A stretch of 8,181 bases of DNA from an uncultured Lachnospiraceae bacterium (GTDB lineage Bacteria > Bacillota > Clostridia > Lachnospirales > Lachnospiraceae), in contig CAMWWJ010000146.1 of assembly GCA_947177925.1 (NCBI GenBank), positions 1 to 8,181 of the forward strand. The letters are read 5' to 3'. The notes under the pieces were generated by a model that saw nothing but the letters and a program-made list of their open reading frames with translations, was not told the DNA's origin and made no database searches. The position numbers and the translations under genes are program-made. The first letter of the stretch is position 1. Each line of letters starts with the position of its first letter. Below are positions 6,318 to 8,181 of the stretch, one piece after another.

Positions 6318-7643
6318 TCATTCTGCCCGGTATGCAATGGTTCCTTCCACAATGGTAAAATATATCTTTCCCTGAAGTGTCTCGCCAATAAAAGGGGTAT
6401 TATGGGATTTGGAGCATATGTCCTCTTCCTTAAATATATACTGTTCCTTATCATCAAAAATAATCAGATCGGCAGCCGCCCCTTCTTCTATCCTTCCTGC
6501 CGGCAGATGATAAAGCCTTGCGGGATTTAAGCTCATTTTTTCAAACAGCCCGGGCAGGGTAAGGTGTCCCGGCTCCACCAGATTAGCAATCGCTAACCCA
6601 AATGCTGTTTCCAGACCAATGATGCCACTGGGAGCTTCCGTAAGCGGCCTGTCCTTTTCTTCCTTTGCATGTGGTGCATGATCCGTAGCAATCAGATCAA
6701 TCGTGCCATCCTTTAACCCTTCAATAATGGCAAGCCTGTCCTCTTCCTTTCTTAAGGGAGGATTCATTTTTGCCATAGTTCCTTTCTTTATGACGGCCTC
6801 CTCTGTCAAAGTAAAGTGGTGAGGGGTTGCTTCTGCATGAATATTGTCGCCCTGCTCTTTTGCCTTCCGGACAATTGCAACTCCTTCTTTTGTGCTGATA
6901 TGCTGTACATTTAAGGAAACTCCGGTCTTAAGTGCAAGGGCTGCATCCCTTTCAATCAAGGATATCTCCGCTTTGGAACTGGAACCACCTATTCCAAAAT
7001 GTGCGGCTGCGGCTCCTGCATTCACTCCGTTATTTTCAATAAAAGAAGGATCCTCTTCATGAAGGCTGATAGGAACCTCTAAATCCTTTGCAGCCAGCAT
7101 GGCTTCCTCCAGAAGCGCCTGATCCATAAGAGGAATGCCATCATCCGTAAAACCAACAGCTCCCGCTGCCTTCAGCGCTCTCATATCCGTTAATTCTCTG
7201 CCCTTGAGCCCCTTCGTAACGGTTCCGCATGTTTCTACGTGAATCCCAGTTTCCTTTCCTTTTTTTAATATATAGGAAAGTGTCTCTTCATTATCTACAG
7301 AAGGCTTTGTATTTGCCATCAGCACCACTGTAGTAAAGCCTCCCTTTGCTGCTGCTTTTGCACCCGTAAGAATATCTTCCTTATAAGTAAATCCCGGGTC
7401 CCTGAAATGCACATGTACATCCACAAGCCCGGGACCTATTTTCCTTCCCGAAGCATCCAGAACCTGTATTTCCTCTTCCGCTCCGCCCTGTTCCTTGCTA
7501 TAAGCACTAAATTCTTCTGCCAGCCTTTTTTCATCCAGTTTCTTATCTATTCTCTTTATCCTTCCGCCCTGAATAAAAATATCTGCCTGTATCTCCTGAA
7601 GCTTTACAGGGTCTACGATTGTTCCGTTTTTAATCAATAGCAC
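6318..7643 (-). CDS. pyrC: Dihydroorotase, type I (metal-dependent amidohydrolase)
   Basis: 441 aa, slightly longer than usual. It reversibly cyclises N-carbamoyl-L-aspartate to dihydroorotate, the third step of UMP synthesis. The amidohydrolase barrel carries the full type I metal set: H77 and H79 in HVHFRDPG, D168 in GFTDDGIP, H195 in SLHEED, H248 in VQHIS and D321 in ATDHAPH. The spacings D168-H195-H248-D321 (27, 53, 73) match Bacillus-type dihydroorotases. NTKPSVDN (111-118) and MNPPLR (293-298) are substrate-site segments. The start is GTG (7641-7643) with AAAGGA about 10 nt upstream; no ATG fits. The region between the first beta strands and the HxH motif (about residues 37-62) holds some 16-18 extra residues rich in Glu, Lys and Ser. 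First gene of the pyrC-pyrK-pyrD operon, with its own promoter. Confidence 0.97.
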   Translation of the reverse strand: MLLIKNGTIVDPVKLQEIQADIFIQGGRIKRIDKKLDEKRLAEEFSAYSKEQGGAEEEIQVLDASGRKIGPGLVDVHVHFRDPGFTYKEDILTGAKAAAKGGFTTVVLMANTKPSVDNEETLSYILKKGKETGIHVETCGTVTKGLKGRELTDMRALKAAGAVGFTDDGIPLMDQALLEEAMLAAKDLEVPISLHEEDPSFIENNGVNAGAAAAHFGIGGSSSKAEISLIERDAALALKTGVSLNVQHISTKEGVAIVRKAKEQGDNIHAEATPHHFTLTEEAVIKKGTMAKMNPPLRKEEDRLAIIEGLKDGTIDLIATDHAPHAKEEKDRPLTEAPSGIIGLETAFGLAIANLVEPGHLTLPGLFEKMSLNPARLYHLPAGRIEEGAAADLIIFDDKEQYIFKEEDICSKSHNTPFIGETLQGKIYFTIVEGTIAYRAE

Positions 7644-7689
7644 TGTTTATGTTTCCTTTCTTGGTTGGAATAAATTGTATTTAAGAAAG

Positions 7690-7718
7690 ATTATACGTTA
7701 TTTTTAGGGTTTGTACAA
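7690..7718 (-). promoter_or_regulatory. Promoter of the pyrC-pyrK-pyrD operon
   Basis: A perfect -10 TATAAT (7690-7695) and a -35 TTGTAC (7713-7718) with exactly 17 nt between them. Transcription should start near 7682, leaving a leader of only about 40 nt, too short for a PyrR-type attenuator. The -35 hexamer lies inside the 8-bp palindrome TTGTACAA (7711-7718), which overlaps a second palindrome ACAATTGT (7715-7722), a possible operator. Confidence 0.82.
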
Positions 7719-7731
7719 TTGTTTTTCCATT

Positions 7732-7743
7732 GGGGGGCGGGGG
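7732..7743 (+). other. G-rich tract G6-C-G5
   Basis: Eleven G in twelve plus-strand bases, striking in an otherwise AT-leaning intergenic region. It lies 14 bp upstream of the pyrC -35 box and 16 bp before the long hairpin. It could form a two-tier quadruplex or simply be a protein-binding or structural tract. Confidence 0.4.
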
Positions 7744-7759
7744 ATTTTGGTGTGAGGAC

Positions 7760-7907
7760 GTAGGAGTTGGCAGATGAACCAATAGTCTTAGGGGCACGCT
7801 CCCGCTCTGCAAAGACGCAGCAGTACTAACGCACCAAAATACGGTGCGTAAGTGCTGGCGACTTTGCCAAGGCCTCTAAGACTATTGGTTCATCTGCCAA
7901 CTCCTAC
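7760..7907 (+). repeat. 148-nt long hairpin: perfect 32-bp inverted repeat with structured apical stem
   Basis: Arms at 7760-7791 and 7876-7907 are perfect 32-nt reverse complements. Pairing continues inward: 7792-7795 with 7872-7875, a 13-by-4-nt internal loop, GCAAAG (7809-7814) with CTTTGC (7862-7867), an A-A mismatch, CGC with GCG, a 2-nt bulge, CAGTACT with AGTGCTG, an A-A mismatch, then ACGCACC (7829-7835) with GGTGCGT (7843-7849) closing a 7-nt loop. No T tract follows on either strand, so it is not an intrinsic terminator, and no reading frame spans it. The two non-Watson-Crick pairs are G-U in a plus-strand transcript. Candidates are a structured non-coding RNA or a MITE-like palindromic repeat. 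No target-site duplication is evident at the arm edges. The plus strand is given only because of the wobble pattern. Confidence 0.75.
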
Positions 7908-7936
7908 TGGGTATCGAAATGCCCTCCATAGCTTAG

Positions 7937-7957
7937 AAAAAATTGTTTCGCTGAAAC
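7937..7957 (-). terminator. Weak terminator-like hairpin
   Basis: On the minus strand GTTTC-AGC-GAAAC (7945-7957) is followed by AATTTTTT (7937-7944). The 5-bp stem is short and AT-rich, so this is a weak candidate for ending a minus-strand transcript entering from beyond 8181. Confidence 0.35.
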
Positions 7958-7982
7958 CACCTATAACTATACTAGGGGTGCC

Positions 7983-7998
7983 TTAAAAATATTTTTAA
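7983..7998. repeat. Perfect 16-bp AT palindrome
   Basis: TTAAAAATATTTTTAA, fully self-complementary. Could be a bend, a protein site or part of a folded RNA; no function can be assigned. Confidence 0.4.
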
Positions 7999-8130
7999 AT
8001 GCGCAATGCTTTTTCAAAAATACCTGTTCAAAAAGTACAGGCTGAAACGAAACAGCAAAAGAGGCATGATGGCGGATTCCATGCATTGTTTTTGATGGTG
8101 ATTTTCTTTAACAGCCTGTTCGTTAACCTA

Positions 8131-8155
8131 GGGGAAAATTGCCACGGATGGCAAT
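8131..8155 (-). terminator. Possible intrinsic terminator of an upstream minus-strand gene
   Basis: On the minus strand ATTGCCA-TCCG-TGGCAAT (7-bp stem, 4-nt loop; 8138-8155) runs directly into TTTTCCCC. The T run is only about four bases, so efficiency is doubtful. It would end a gene lying beyond 8181. Confidence 0.45.
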
Positions 8156-8181
8156 AGAGTAGAGAAATAACAGTAAATGTT

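Larger units (their letters stand above)
7908..8181. other. Non-coding region with several small inverted repeats
   Basis: No convincing gene in 274 nt. It begins with a stem GGGTAT-CGAA-ATGCCC (7909-7924) directly adjoining the long hairpin. Other items are GTTTC/GAAAC (7945-7957), a 16-bp AT palindrome (7983-7998), CCTGT/ACAGG (8024-8041), ACAGGCTG (8037-8044) paired at distance with CAGCCTGT (8112-8119), CAATGC (8004-8009) with GCATTG (8084-8089), and ATTGCCA/TGGCAAT (8138-8155). The octamer GCTGAAAC occurs twice (7950-7957 and 8041-8048). This density suggests a folded RNA or a decayed mobile element, but any single item could be chance. Confidence 0.5.

Noticed and set aside
7760..7907. 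Long hairpin as a bidirectional intrinsic terminator
   Set aside because: No T tract follows the hairpin on either strand and the stem is much longer than such terminators.
7760..7907. Long hairpin as 6S RNA or an integron attC site
   Set aside because: There is no central open-complex-like bubble in the right place for 6S, and no attC core sites or integrase nearby.
7960..8100. Possible TPP riboswitch, because of ACTAGGGGTGCC and a later GGCTGAAAC
   Set aside because: The conserved CTGAGA, ACCTGAT and GCGTAGGGA elements are missing and the spacing is wrong; no thiamine gene follows.
7732..8181. CRISPR array or tandem repeats
   Set aside because: The region holds one inverted repeat and scattered short stems, not regularly spaced direct repeats.

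Overview
The window looks like a chromosomal segment of a low-GC Gram-positive anaerobe, most likely a Clostridia member of the Lachnospiraceae type. This rests on a perfect CIRCE element in front of hrcA-grpE, a class 1B pyrK-pyrD pair, strong AGGAGG-type Shine-Dalgarno sites, and the general character of the proteins. The genus is not resolved. Every convincing gene lies on the minus strand, so transcription runs from high to low coordinates.

Layout in transcription order. Positions 7644-8181 contain no gene. They hold the pyrC promoter, a G-rich tract, a 148-nt near-perfect hairpin (7760-7907) and several smaller inverted repeats. Next is a pyrimidine operon: pyrC (dihydroorotase), pyrK (electron-transfer subunit) and pyrD (class 1B dihydroorotate dehydrogenase), with pyrD starting on the last base of the pyrK stop codon. 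Together they carry out the third and fourth steps of UMP synthesis (carbamoyl-aspartate to dihydroorotate to orotate), passing electrons through FAD and a [2Fe-2S] cluster to NAD+. After a 300-bp intergenic region comes an independently transcribed iron-type alcohol dehydrogenase with its own promoter and terminator. A two-gene unit follows: an AraC-family regulator with a GyrI-like effector domain, and a small Cys-rich conserved protein of unknown function, closed by a clear intrinsic terminator. Last is the class I heat-shock operon: a strong promoter, CIRCE, hrcA, and the start of grpE, which runs off the window.

The gene content is mostly housekeeping. The part that conventional annotation does not explain is 7740-8181. 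The 148-nt hairpin has two perfect 32-bp arms and an ordered apical stem, its non-Watson-Crick positions are G-U wobbles only if the plus strand is the RNA, and its 5' flank is complementary to its own apical loop. It could be a structured RNA or a MITE-like palindromic element. The sequence alone does not decide between these.
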